From: Ecdyonurus torrentis
Taxonomy: Eukaryota > Arthropoda > Insecta > Ephemeroptera > Heptageniidae
DNA: 64,000 nucleotides
Reading direction: 5' to 3'
Assembly: GCA_949318235.1 (NCBI GenBank)
Contig: OX439137.1
Coordinates: 6,764,372 to 6,828,371 of the forward strand
Of the stretch, positions 13,180-27,816 are shown piece after piece; position 1 is the first letter of the stretch; every line of letters begins with the position of its first letter. The position numbers and the translations under genes are program-made. A model generated the notes under the pieces. The model was not told the DNA's origin, searched no databases, and saw only the letters and a program-made list of their open reading frames with translations.

Positions 13180-14081
13180 TATTAATTTAATAAGGTAACA
13201 CAATTATATAATTTTAACTAATTACAATTTAAATTACAAAAATTATAAACTAAAATATAATATTCTATAATATTTAACGTTTAAATTTTTGCAAGAATTT
13301 TTATTTTTAATTTTCTTTCAGTTAAGAATTGTAAAACAAAATATCACGATTTTCAACTTAGTTATTAAAAGCTTTAGGCTTATTTTTCTTATCATTTTTT
13401 TCGATCTATATTCGAGAATTTAATCGCTATACACTATAAAGAATTTATATATAAGAAAAAAAAAATAAAGTTGATTTTTAATTTGAAGAAATTAATATGC
13501 TGGTGTCTTATAATACTATAGTAAAATTTTTACATATGGCATAACGATTTTTTTAATAATCAACTTTTAAGATTATAATTTTTATTGTTGGAATAATCAA
13601 AATTATTTTTGTATATAAGAATTTAGCATCATTTTTCAATTAGTTATTACAAAAGTCATCTATTGATATATATATTTGAAATTTTTTGGATGCGGATATT
13701 GAATTAAGAGGGGAAAAAAAATAGTTGATTCTCCACTTCTTTTAATTGAAGAGTATAACTTAACCTATTTTATTTATAGAAGAAATTGCATATTTTGTAA
13801 ATAGTTTGTAATATAATATACTCAACTATTCATAACTTGTTTTAATTCCTCATTATAAAGTTTCCTATATAAAAAAGTATTGCATAACAATGAAATTTTT
13901 AAGTAAAAAACAATAATAACAATTGTGTTTCTTTATCCCTTTAACATCAGAATAAAATTTAGCGCATTCAAAATAATTAAACGCTGAAATATTAAGAGTT
14001 TTAAAGTATATTTTCTATAAAAGATTGCTTCTTTTTTCTTAAAGCTTTTATTATTTCATTTCAAATAATATCAAATAGACT

Positions 14082-14082
<1 letters not shown>
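13180..14082. other. AT-rich non-coding segment
   Basis: Generic AT-rich sequence with many stops. No feature beyond short A and T runs. Confidence 0.7.

Positions 14083-14130
<48 letters not shown>
14083..14130. repeat. (AG)n microsatellite
   Basis: A 48-bp AG array just beyond the 3' side of the LINE remnant. Confidence 0.95.
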
Positions 14131-14135
<5 letters not shown>

Positions 14136-14220
14136 CACAGCAAGGTTCAATGAATGATTTACATTAATCAATTCTTCATGATTGCAAATTTAGTGTTCAA
14201 ATTATACACTCAATGCTTAC

Positions 14221-14831
14221 TTCAAAATTCAAAATTCAAAATTCAAAATTCTTTATTCATTTCTTTCATCCAACATACATAACACAATAAAATGCATTAG
14301 TTTAGGTTATTGCCATAAATGACAATGTAGAAATGATTGTCAATAACATATACATTTACAAATAAAACAAATAAAGAGAAAACAACATTACAATGTACAA
14401 AATTAAATTTGTATTTAAATTGTGTCATCATTTATGTATTCATCAATTGAGTAGTACTGCTTATTTAATAGGAAAACTTTTAGCTCTTTCTTAAATGCTA
14501 ATAAGTTATTTTGTTTTCTCATATCCAATGGCAATTTATTATAGATATTTAGACAACTGCAGAAAGGACCTTTATTATACATTTCAGTTCTTTTATATAT
14601 ACTTCCAATTTTATTTGTATTTCTAGTATTATGATTATGATTTATTTCATGGCTTTTAAAAAACTCAATATTATGTTTAACTTTCATAGCACATTCCATG
14701 ATAAAAACACAGGGTACAGTTAAAATATTTAAAATTTTAAAAAGATCTCTACACTTATACACCTTATGATGTTTTTGTTTTGCTTTTTTCATTTGCAACA
14801 ATAATAAAAACTCTATTATAAAAGTGGTCAA
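14221..14831 (-). mobile_element. 5'-truncated non-LTR retrotransposon (LINE), jockey/CR1/L2-like
   Basis: Read on the minus strand, this is the last part of an ORF2 reading frame (14831-14415), then a short 3' UTR, then a tail of four TTTTGAA heptamers (14221-14248 as TTCAAAA on the plus strand). Short tandem 3' tails are typical of CR1/L2-type elements. The body is cut off upstream of the reverse-transcriptase C-terminal region, as expected from incomplete target-primed reverse transcription. I could not locate a target-site duplication. The clade cannot be settled from so short a fragment. Confidence 0.8.
14415..14831 (-). pseudogene. Reverse transcriptase ORF2, C-terminal fragment
   Basis: The 138-codon frame carries the hallmark end of non-LTR reverse-transcriptase ORFs: DLFKILNILTVP near residues 29-40, HNHNTRN at 65-71, the IYNKLP block at 96-101 and a final FKKELKVFLL helix at 113-122, followed by an acidic tail and stop. 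Residues from about 10 onward align with the usual pattern; the first few are probably flank. The catalytic YxDD motif and the endonuclease lie upstream in complete elements and are absent here, so the fragment cannot be active. The C-terminal frame is still open, suggesting a fairly recent insertion. Confidence 0.8.
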
Positions 14832-15520
14832 TTACTGAAAAATAATATACATAATGCATAATGATTCATTGAATTTTTATTAGTATATAATGTAAAAGTT
14901 AAAATTTATATATAATTAGTAATTAATATTTTTAGTATAATAATAATATATAGAAAATTTTAAGGTCATATGCCTTTTTGAAAAACGATATTGTGAAAGG
15001 AATAAAAAAAAGCATAACTCGTTCGTATTCAAGGCTCACAAGTTGTATGGTTTTTTCTTGTTACCTGAAGATCAAAATTTAATTACTTCCTCCACCTTTA
15101 GCTCGCAGCTAATTAGCATATTAGACCATCTCAAAATCTTGTACTACAAATGTTTCTATATAATATAAAAATTTATACATAAGTATTAATATATATAAGT
15201 TCTTTCTTTAAATTTCTTTAAGGTATTCAGGTTAGTAATGATCAAAGTAATCGTTAACTATATTACTTGAATTTTTTGTAGTCTGGTATTTTGGAACATG
15301 AGGAACATATGTATATAAAAATTATTGGGTGTCACCGTGCAAAATTTGGAATTAATGTAGAGTTTGGAATTTTTGCCTTAAAGGGATCCCGGTACTAAAA
15401 AACGCACATTGATAGCGCACGCGATATAGGACCTTTATACATACACAAACTGGGAAGAAGGTTTGTAAAGTAGACTTACAAATTCTATTGTAGACTGGTG
15501 TACTGGTGTATTGTATTGTC
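14832..15520. other. Non-coding segment, slightly less AT-rich at right
   Basis: No gene is visible. The 15.3-15.5 kb part is GC-richer than average and leads into the repeat at 15521-15840. A short direct duplication of GTACTGGTGTA-type sequence lies near 15498-15512. Confidence 0.5.
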
Positions 15521-15840
15521 GTGTTTCCATCCATCCATCCACATCATGACGCCATAATCCCTTTCGGGGTAGGCCAGGACGAATCCTTTCTATATAAGTG
15601 AGAGGGGTTACATGAATGATTAGTGGCTTACCAAACCACAGGCTCTATACCCTTTAACACCACACTCCTCTGGGCTCCTAATACCAGACCTGTGCATCTC
15701 GGACCACCAAATCTTACGACAGCAGCACTCGCCACTATGGGCGAGAGGTGGTCAAACTATATACCTCGCCAACCTATACGTATTGCAGCGGCAACTTACT
15801 CATTGAAACACACTGAAACTTCACCGTTCTAGCCACCGCT
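15521..15840 (-). repeat. Unclassified GC-richer repeat, SINE- or LINE-tail-like
   Basis: This roughly 320-bp block contrasts with its AT-rich flanks and ends in CCATCCATCC (minus strand: GGATGGATGG), like a short tandem 3' tail. It contains CCCTTTCGGGGTAGGCCAGG. A 69-codon frame on the plus strand (15623-15832) matches no family I know and is probably fortuitous. I see no Pol III B box, so a tRNA-derived SINE is not shown. It could be the 3' end of an unrelated retroelement, or part of a host exon. Confidence 0.4.
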
Positions 15841-17124
<1,284 letters not shown>

Positions 17125-18803
17125 TAACTTTAAAATCGAATCTTAAAATACTCAACTAAATACTATATTTTCATTTTTAGTAATTAAAGATTAAAAAATT
17201 AACAAATTAACCTATAATCATTGAAATCCAATATTTTTCACTCGCAGCCTCCCATATGTTCCATATGGTATAATTCCCATATATAATCAAACGTTTACAA
17301 GTCTAAATAAAACACCTGTCATCACTAAAAAAAAACTATAAATAGGTGTTACAGTTCAAAAACAACAACTAATAATTATTATATAAACAAAAACCGATAA
17401 TATGTTAATTTTTAATAAAAACATATCAAGATTTAATTAAATAGATTAAAAAAAAAAAGAAGTTATATATAAAAATAAATCATATTTTTTTCATTACCTT
17501 ATTTTTTTTCTCTCTCTCTCTTCTATCTCATAAGGTGTTAATTGAAAAAAGGAAAGGTGGGTTGGTCCAAGTCAATTTATTAAGTGATGCTGCGCAAAAT
17601 GATGAGTTTTTTTTTCTTCTCTCGTCTCTTCTTAGAGAGAGGTGAAGGTTTAAAAAGTCTATTATATAGCTAAGACCTATTATTATCTAACGTTGCTACC
17701 GAATTTATTCTCTCTCTCACTCTCTCTCTCTCTCTCATCTTATATATAGGCAAACATATAAAGTTTCATATTATTAATGGTTATAGTATATTTATTATGA
17801 TTTTTTTATTATTATTATTTTCTTTCATCAACACTGTGTTATAAAATTACTATATTTTATTAATTAATTTACATATTTTTTAATTGATTTTTTTAAAGTT
17901 TATATAGTTTAATGGGTCTATTTTTTACTCGTTATTATTTCTCTTATAAATTCTTGTTTATTTTTTTTTAAGGTTAATATTTAAATTAATAATTTGATAT
18001 ATATATCAACAAATATTAAACATGAAAGAAAAGGAATTAGCATAAATATGAAAGATGACGAATTGCAATCAAATTTATTGTCACATGCTTGGCTAAATGA
18101 TATCAATTAAAAAAAAAAGTATATTATCGGGATTTTTTTTCAGTGTAATATTTTGATGGTGTTGAAGGATGGTTATTGTGTGTTAAATAAATGAGATTTT
18201 TTCTCTTTTATAAATGACATCAAAAATAATTTACCCTGTTGTCTTTGAGAGAGAAAGAGAGAAAGAGAGAGAGAGAGAGAGATGAGAGAATAGACGTCAC
18301 AAGGGATAGAAATAGTAATTAAGAAAAATAATTGAAATGTAAGGCGAGATAACCTTTCATTCTCTTCTTCTTCTTTTTGCTGAAGTATTTAGCAATGTGA
18401 TCGTCTTTATCAATCACTGCCCCCTCCCCCTTCTTGTTCACCACAAATATCTTCACTATATAGAGGGAGAGAGATATATATGATGAACACCAATATTAAT
18501 TACTGCGTCAATATTATATAGAATGTCTGCAGATTTGATTCTTTTTATCTAATGAGAATTTAGATTTTTAGTTTTTTTTTTGCAATATTTTTTGTGATGT
18601 AGTTTAAAACTATTGGTTATTCTATTTTAAATGTTTGTCTGTTTTCAGTGTAATAATTTAGCTTAAATTATTTTATTATACAAAAAGATAATGATATTTG
18701 CAATGCTATATAAAGGTAGAAAAATTAGAGAAGCTTGCCTTCGTCCATATGCTATTGTGATTGGCTAACACGCTTTACGCCGATAACATGTATTGCGTAA
18801 TTG

Positions 18804-18806
<3 letters not shown>
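17125..18806. other. AT-rich non-coding segment with pyrimidine-rich patches
   Basis: Contains short GA/CT runs (about 17.70-17.74 and 18.25-18.28 kb), a pyrimidine-rich patch at 18360-18430 with CCCCCTCCCCC, and a reverse CCAAT (GATTGGCTAA) near 18759. No gene is visible. Confidence 0.6.
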
Positions 18807-18873
<67 letters not shown>

Positions 18874-18875
18874 CT
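18807..18875. repeat. (TC)n microsatellite
   Basis: A TC array of about 54 bp followed by a TTTC-interrupted tail. Confidence 0.93.
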
Positions 18876-19614
18876 ACTCAGTACTCAGTATATAACTTTA
18901 TTGCCAGAAGAAGAAAAATCAGAAATATATAATACTTTTTTAAGTTAAATCGCAGATATAAGAAAACGTCACCAATGACCATGATCTTTCACATTTTAAG
19001 CCTAAATACGCAACAGTATACGTAGTATATTTGAATAATGAAAATCAAATTTATACTGATATTATAATGCAGGGTATATAATTCGTGTCAAATTTTAAGG
19101 TCATTTTTGCAATATTTGTAATTCAGATGGAATATAAATTAATAACTGATGCACACAGAGGTCTTATAAAGTTATTTTTAAAACTTTTTTTTCCATCAAG
19201 ATATTTACTATATTTTTAGTATCATACAAAAACACATATTTAAAAAAAAAAAAAAAAAAAAAAAACGTCTAGAGTTTGTCGGGTCAGTTATATTATATTT
19301 ATAAGACTCGATGTCCGCCCCTCTTTGCTACCACACGCCTTTACATTGACACGTTGCCCTAGGCCAGGTAAGCACGTGGTCCAAACTCACATTTATCACG
19401 CCTGCCACGCCCCCCTTAGGCTCCTAAAAAACAAAAAACCTCACAGGTATATTAAACATTTTTTTTTAAACAGGTGTTGTTGTTTAGTGTTAAAAAAACA
19501 AAAGAAATGAGCAAATTCGTTAAAATTAATTTTTTATTTATTGGTTTACGTTTTTTCGTGTACTTTAATGTGTAGTTTTTATACAATTTTTTTTTATAAG
19601 GATAAAATATATTA
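18876..19614. other. Non-coding segment with a GC-richer patch
   Basis: Mostly AT-rich. A poly-A run (about 19241-19265) is followed by a GC-richer patch at 19266-19440 holding CCACACGCC, GCCACGCCCCCC and GGCCAGGTAAGC. The last is a good splice-donor match (CAG|GTAAGC, donor G at 19367). A 61-codon frame starts at 19325, but I cannot identify it. Poly-A next to the patch could mark a retroposed piece. Confidence 0.45.
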
Positions 19615-19920
19615 TAAGGTCTATGCATTCATGTTAAAGTCGAAGCCATGTTGGATCACTTCAATAACATGGGTGGCATAGGAATAAAACTCATTTTGCA
19701 AGTTTAAAACCACTATGCAATATTTTTGAGAGCATTGATGCGCTGTAAATATGTTGAATAAGTATCTCAAGTATGTGAGAAAAATAACAATAACAAAAAA
19801 TTAACCGATTTCCCAAAGAAATTGGCTTAAATGAAGTTTGTCCTATGCTGAGCAATGTTATTCACTACTCCAGTATGGCCTCCAAGCGCATTAAATGTGA
19901 CGTCATCCGCATACACCCTA
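19615..19920 (+). mobile_element. TA-flanked MITE, family G copy 1
   Basis: A 306-bp element bounded by TA, with left end TAAGGTCTATGCATTCATG and right end (reverse complement) TAGGGTGTATGCGGATGACG. Conserved interior words in order are GCCATGTTGGAT, AACATGGGTGGCATAGG, AATATTTTTGAGAGCATTGATG, CTATGCTGAGCAATG and CCAGTATGGCCTCCAAGCGC. An exact TGACGTCA lies at 19898-19905. There is no open frame. It is a non-autonomous DNA transposon, probably Tc1/mariner-related by its TA duplication. Confidence 0.88.
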
Positions 19921-21293
<1,373 letters not shown>

Positions 21294-23056
21294 AACCGGA
21301 CGATTTCATTATTATTCATTTCTCATATTATACCAAAGCTTTTTCTGATGAGTTGTAGGCACTTTTAAACTTTTTTCTAGCTTTAAAATAACACTTAATT
21401 ATAAAAAAGTTACATTTTTACCTTCTTTGCAACCCTTAAATCATAGTATTGTAAAATTTAAAGAAATATATTTTTTTTAACTTTTTTTCATTTAAAAAAT
21501 TACTTTTAAGATGAAATAATATTGAAATTTAAATATACCAATAAAACAAATAATAACATTAATATCCCAATTGCATGTTATGCATTATGTTAATTAGTAT
21601 ACGTAGTTCAGTACATAACCACGACCTACCACAAGGCAGCACTATGCACGCATATTAAATTTGCAACAACCCTCCTTACCGTAATGTTAAAGTATAGGAG
21701 GGAAGGGGAGAGAGAGAGAGAGAGGCTTTACATCCCCTTATTCTTTAAAACATCGCACCTTTTATATATTTTTTAAAACTACAAAAAAGGGGGAGGGGGT
21801 TGATTTTTTTTTTCAGTACTGGGTGGTAGTGGCATCTTTAAACAATTACTAGAACTATTTTAATGTCTTTTCAATATGTCATTTTTTATTTATTTGTTTT
21901 TTCAAGAAATTTTTGCAGCGCAAATAAAGTTTGCACCGGAAATGTGATATAACCTAATTTATGCTGCTATGGATATTTTTACTGTCATTTTATATAACAT
22001 TTGTTATATAATTTATAGAATTACGTAATTAATTATGAATATATACAATTTAATATACTGTATCTTAGTTTCTATTTTATGTAAGTTATGTTTGATATAA
22101 TACTAGTGTATACGTAAAAAAAATTTGCTAAAATTGAGCTTGCGTAATTATTACGTACTACAGTATTGTACGTTGAAGTCTTTGTTTCATAATATTAAAC
22201 TTTTTTTTTTAACCATTGGCATAAAACCAAACTATGTGCTGATTTTTTTTTTTTTTTTTTTTTTTAATATTATCGTAGTTTTTATATAATTATACAGTAT
22301 ACTCCTATACCGATGAATCCTTATATCGTCTCACTATATAGCATTGGAAATTTTCTACATCCAAAATTTTCTTTCAATTTAAAACTATTTTGCGGCTTTA
22401 AATAAATTTTGTAGGAAATCGTCGTGGGAAAGCTTATATAATAAAAAGGTCCGCTAATTTCCTATCCCATAAGCATTTTGCAGGACCATGTTTCAAGTTT
22501 TTTTTTTCTTTTTTTTTTTTCAGAAAATTAATGCACCAAAAAAATATTAAATATTGAAATTTGGGATACTTTTACGTGTTTTAAGCTGGTATAAAAAAAA
22601 ATTAAGATTTTTTCATTATACTGATAACCTGTCAATTCTTTGCAAAATACATTAAAATTAAAAAATTAATATTTTAAATTGCACAAGAAATTATATACGT
22701 TACCTTCAAAATATAATTATTATGACACAATTTCAAATCAAAGAATCATAAATCGAAATGAAACAAGTATGTGTAATATTTAATTGACGATTTATATCTT
22801 AAGAAATAAGTATCATAAATCATTATTAAACTGTAATAATAATAATATAAAGATGTAGGCTTGGCTTTTTTTTATATTATTGTTCAATTTTATATGTGCG
22901 CTTCATGGTTATTTTTATAAATCATTTTAAATAAGTCTTTTTGACTTAAAATATGTATATATTTTTTTAATTTTAATTTAACTGAGAGATTTAAATTTAA
23001 GATCTTCTATATAGAAATGCTATATTATACAGTTTTATTCTATTTTTGATAACTTT

Positions 23057-23060
<4 letters not shown>
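21294..23060. other. AT-rich non-coding segment
   Basis: Contains a short GGGGGAGGGGG patch near 21790, T runs near 22243-22265 and AT-rich sequence resembling family I near 21.95-22.15 kb. No gene is visible. Confidence 0.6.

Positions 23061-23119
<59 letters not shown>
23061..23119. repeat. (CT)n microsatellite
   Basis: A 59-bp CT array. Confidence 0.95.
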
Positions 23120-23122
<3 letters not shown>

Positions 23123-24265
23123 TCTCATATCATTCCACAAATATAAGTGGCAATCAAAATTTGAGATTCAAACTTGTCATAACATTATGATCAAAATGTA
23201 ATAAATCAAAATTCATAACAGGCTGTATAAAAATATTGGGTTAAATTAAGAGGTAGAATGTCTGAATTTGCCCAATAAAAGTCAATAATTATTATTATCT
23301 TAAATTGCAACCGCCCATATACAAACAGAAAAAATAAAAATGAAATATTTATGCTATAGCTCATTTTTCAGCAACATTTATTCAAAACAATACATAATTT
23401 ATGCAAAAATTAAAATCATGTACAATAAAGTATAGAATAAATATATGTTTTACAATATACGCTGTTCTAAGCAATGCTGATTTTAATGCATAAATTACTA
23501 ACTTTCTTCGTTCCGTGCAGCTTCTTGTAGATATTGGTCACATTTTTGGCCATATGCAATGCCTGTTACCGGTGGTAATGTGTGTAACTAATCAAAATCA
23601 CGTTGAAAAACGGCGGGAGATTTCGAATTGCCTTATCCTTAAGCATTGAAGGACCATTCTTTTTAAGCGATTTTTTGTTCTACTGCAGTCAGAACCAAAA
23701 AATTAAAACAAAATATACAATATACGAGTTTACATGTTTTCAGATAATAAAAACAATTGAATAATTTTTTTCACCTAGTATATGAAGTATTACAGTTGGA
23801 ACACTGTACAAATGCGATATTTCATGCGTGTTCGATTCATCTTGTAAACAATCGTTGTTTTAACTAAGAAATATCATTCAAAATGGGCTGATGATGCAAA
23901 GTTAAGTTTTCCTGGGTATACAGTATATCCTATATGACCTAAAGTATAATGAATTACCTAAAGCGTTTTCCAGAAGCGCCAGGTCATGAGTCCAAATACT
24001 CCCCATACCCATTATCATACTTCATTATATAGCAGAATTCATTTGAAACTAACAAGAAAGAAATATACACATTTTTTTGTCATTTTATATACAATGAACG
24101 TTTAATTGTGAACTGTCGTATACAAAGTAAAAATTGTCCCAGTTTTTTTTTATATATATATTTCACATGTATACACAAAAGTGCTTTGATATATATATTT
24201 TTTTAAATGTTTTGCAGTATCATGAACCGCGATATGTCCACACAAATAAATCATTTTAATGATCA

Positions 24266-24298
<33 letters not shown>

Positions 24299-24747
24299 TC
24301 TCATTCAAGATCAAAAAGAAAAAAACAGAACCAAACATGTTTTTGTAACTAACACAAAAAAATTACGAAGAGTAAATCTTACGGAAATTTTTGCTCTTTT
24401 CATTCTTTTTTTTTTTTTTTTAAATGTTTGAAAAAAAGAATATATTTTTAACAAATAAATCTATAAGGGAGAGTTAGATTTTTTGGTCACTATATATATA
24501 ATATAATATAGCACAGCTTTTTCTTTTGAATGGCTTAAAGAAAAATTAGTTTGATGGCCTTATATGGCCAGGTGTTTGTACCCCCTACCTGGGTCACGAA
24601 GATATTTATTTTTTTCCTCCCATAACAACCCCTCGACCTCTATATACTTATATACAATAATATAATGTCTTTCATTTAGAAAACTACACGGTAAGAATTT
24701 CTTATTAATGATGTACTTTTAATTTACACTGCGAAAATTTAAACTTG

Positions 24748-24790
<43 letters not shown>

Positions 24791-25203
24791 TAAAAAAAAA
24801 TACATAAATACTATATGAAGTAAACATCATGGTCTCAAGTCCCAATTCACGCATGGAGCAATATTTTCATTATGAATTAACACTTAATTGCACACAATAT
24901 CTTTAATATTTATATATTAAGCATCATATTAAATTTTCATGCAATTTATTGCACAAAATATTGCTATCTGCTCTGCTCGGCATAAACTTTCAATAACGTC
25001 TACGTACACGTGTACATTTTATTTCTTTTGTGTGGAGAATCATCTTATAAGCTGCATAATAATATTTAATATTCATTTAAAATACAATTTAATTTAACTC
25101 TGTTTTTCTTAAGATTAAAGATTTTGTACAGTATATGCGTAATAATAAAATAATAAATGATTTTTATTAAGAGTGAGATATTTAGAATACTGTAAATCAA
25201 TAA
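23120..25203. other. AT-rich non-coding segment with simple repeats
   Basis: Holds a family I fragment (23340-23510: TTTATGCTATAGC, AACATTTATTC, ATGCATAAATTAC), a CT array (about 24266-24299) and A38 (24748-24785). No gene is visible. Confidence 0.6.
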
Positions 25204-25513
25204 TAGGGTGTATGCATGTATGTTAAAGTCAACGCCATGTTGGATAACTCAATAACATGGGTGGCATATTATTATGACAAAAAATAATTTGGACAGTTTA
25301 AAAACACTATGCAATATTTTTGAGAGCATTGATGCTGTAAATATGTTGAATTCGTATCTCAAGTAAAGCAGAAAAATAACAATAACAAAAAATTAACCTA
25401 TTTCCCAAAGAAAATTGACTTAAATGAAGTTTTTCCTATGTTGAGCAATGTTATGCACTACTCCAGTATGGCCTCCAAGCGCAATAAATATGACGTTATC
25501 CGTATACACCCTA
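25204..25513 (+). mobile_element. TA-flanked MITE, family G copy 2
   Basis: Left end TAGGGTGTATGCATGTATG, right end (reverse complement) TAGGGTGTATACGGATAACG. The terminal 12 bp are almost identical inverted repeats. The interior matches copy 1 word for word over most of its length (GCCATGTTGGATAACTC, AACATGGGTGGCATA, GAGCATTGATGCTGTAAAT). The CRE position reads TGACGTTA, one base from the palindrome. Confidence 0.88.
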
Positions 25514-26579
25514 TACACAATACTAATACTATTACTTTAGAAACTAGAAAACAAAACTAGATAGAAACTAGAAACAAAATGATTTTCTTCTTCTTTTTTT
25601 TACTTTATTTAACAAAATATTGAATAAAATTTGACCCAACAGAGGCAAAATTTAAACAAACCTTGTTCGATTAATTTTTCTTATTATTTTTTTAATTGCT
25701 TGCAACTGATTACATTTTGTCTAGTCTAGTAAGGTATTTTTTTCAGTCAAATCAAAAGTATTTAATCACCTAATTTTCTTTCCGTGTAATATCAGAGTTC
25801 ATTGAAGAAAAAAAAAAAAGGTTTCCTAAGACAGAACTCTGTAAAGCATCTGATCTTTCTTTATTCATTCCAAAATGTATATGACAAAAAAAAATGTATT
25901 TATGAAAAAATTTATAATTTGTTATGCCTAAAGAATTTTTAAAGCTTAATAATAAAAGTCAAACTTTTATAGTTTTTTTAACACTAAAATTTTTTTTTCT
26001 TAAAGGTAAAAAGGTGGGAGTATTTTTTTTATTTGTTCTGCTTTTTTTCAGTATAGGTGATATATTCTTATTTTGTGGGTGGAGGAAAAAGATTTTTTTT
26101 TTTTTCATTGAGGAATCTCATTTTGATTTTTGTTCATTATTATTATAAACGAGGGACATAAAAAAAAATATTTAGGGAGTTAACCTTTAAGACCCTTTGT
26201 AACTCATAAAATTAATTAATTCGTCGTTTTAAAGAATTGAAAATCATAAAATGTGACTTTTTATGATCATTTTTAAATATATATTATTTAAATTTTATAA
26301 TTACTCCTCCTAAAAAGGGAATGATTTTATTTTTTAATGTTTTATGAGTAATGCCTTAGACATCTTATTTGTTAAAGCAAATCAGATTTTTTTTATTATT
26401 ACTGTTAAAGTCATTTCTCATATTAGATCTTGAATATATTAAGATATGTATTTATTTTTAAATATAAATTTTATTTAAAATTAACTGAAACTTCTCCAGT
26501 GAGTAATTTACTGTTACTGTTATTATTTAATCTATATGGATGAGTTGGTCTAAAAAACATTGTCAATTAAAACTCTACC
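25514..26579. other. AT-rich non-coding segment
   Basis: No gene is supported. A 74-codon frame at 25924-26148 is Phe/Leu/Lys-rich and driven by T runs. Poly-A occurs near 25806-25818. Confidence 0.65.
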
Positions 26580-27060
26580 AATATTATGACTCGTATAATG
26601 GTGCTCCTTACCAAATACACGTTTGAGCTACTGCTGGGTGCGTACGTGAAGTGTGAGAGCACAACACGTTGCACGATACATGTTTACATGCATTCCATGA
26701 CGACGCACAACATTCGTGGAGGTGCATAATTGATATGTGATGCATCGTCCAACCTGCCTACACGTATGCCTATAAACAACGCCTTTCTCGCAAAAAGCTG
26801 CATCCGTGGTGCTAAACCAATCAGAGAGCGTGTTATAAACCTACTAGCCAATCACAGTTGACTTTACATAATTAATAACACTGCATCCTCTCGAAGTAGT
26901 TTTGCGAGAATTGTAAACATTTCCACGGTTTCTCTAGATCATAATGAATGCCGGGCTGTGTATTTAGATCAAGGCAGCTCCATGTGTGCGATTTCCATAA
27001 GACAATATATTAACGTTAACGGGACTATGGTAAAAGGTATATACGTGAACACAGTATGAC
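26580..27060 (+). promoter_or_regulatory. Promoter-like GC-richer island with tandem CCAAT boxes
   Basis: About 480 bp is visibly richer in G, C and CpG than its flanks. Two forward CCAAT boxes, AACCAATCAG (CCAAT at 26817-26821) and AGCCAATCAC (26848-26852), start 31 bp apart, about three helical turns. This is the arrangement known from NF-Y-dependent cell-cycle promoters. An 11-bp inverted pair, TTCTCGCAAAA (26785-26795) and TTTTGCGAGAA (26900-26910), brackets them, and CTGCATCC is repeated beside each arm. A full CRE lies downstream at 27176-27183. Short ATG frames follow at 26944 and 26948, but no convincing exon. Promoter function and direction are inference. A GC-rich repeat is the alternative. 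Confidence 0.5.
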
Positions 27061-27816
27061 CAAAAGAAAAAGAAAAAAAGAAGTTTTAACTCCAATCTAT
27101 TAAATCAGAGATACCTTATAAAAATATAATTTATTTCATAAATAATAATAACTTTTATATAAATATAATACTACATGACGTCATAGAGGTATATGAGGCA
27201 GATGTGCTAAACAGTGATACCAATCTAAAACATCAATATGTAATCTTTGATTTTTCATCTTTTTTTCCCTCTCTCTTTCTCTCTATATAAGCTTAAATCT
27301 TAGTAGACCCAATATCTATTGTCCTTTCACTCTCTCCCTTTTTTTTTTATGTCACTAGAAGACACTTTTGTTACATATAAAAATGCAGCTTAAAAATATT
27401 TTTTCCTTTGGTTATATATAAGAGTGATTAAGTATCTAGATAGGTGAATAAACAAAAATTTTATATAATAATGTATTGAATAATAATAAAGAAAATTTAT
27501 TATTTATTTTTTTATTTCAAGATTTTTCTTTTAAATATATTTTTAGCAAGTATGGTTTTCATGCTTCGGTGGAGAAAAGGTGAGAGAGAGAGAGAGAGAG
27601 AGAGAAAGAGACTAAAAATACGTAGGTGAAAATTAAGTACTATGGGCAAAAAAATGCGTGTCCTTTTAGGCTTTACATTTTTGTTCTTGCAAAACATTAC
27701 ACACTGGATTAATTTTTATATATATATATTTTTTTTTATAAATATAAATATCCATCAGGGAAAAAATATGAATTAAGTAAAGACAATATAACATAAAATG
27801 TTCACCTTATTCAAAA
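27061..27816. other. AT-rich non-coding segment
   Basis: Contains TGACGTCA at 27176-27183 and a short GA array at 27583-27606. No gene is visible. Confidence 0.6.

Noticed and set aside
15623..15832. 69-codon frame in the GC-richer block
   Set aside because: No recognisable domain. Open frames are expected more often where AT content drops, and the block looks like a repeat.
26948..27013. 21-residue peptide starting MPGC with Cys and His, reminiscent of the start of a THAP domain
   Set aside because: The Cys-Cys spacing does not fit the C2CH pattern, the frame stops after 21 codons and no donor site follows at a sensible place.
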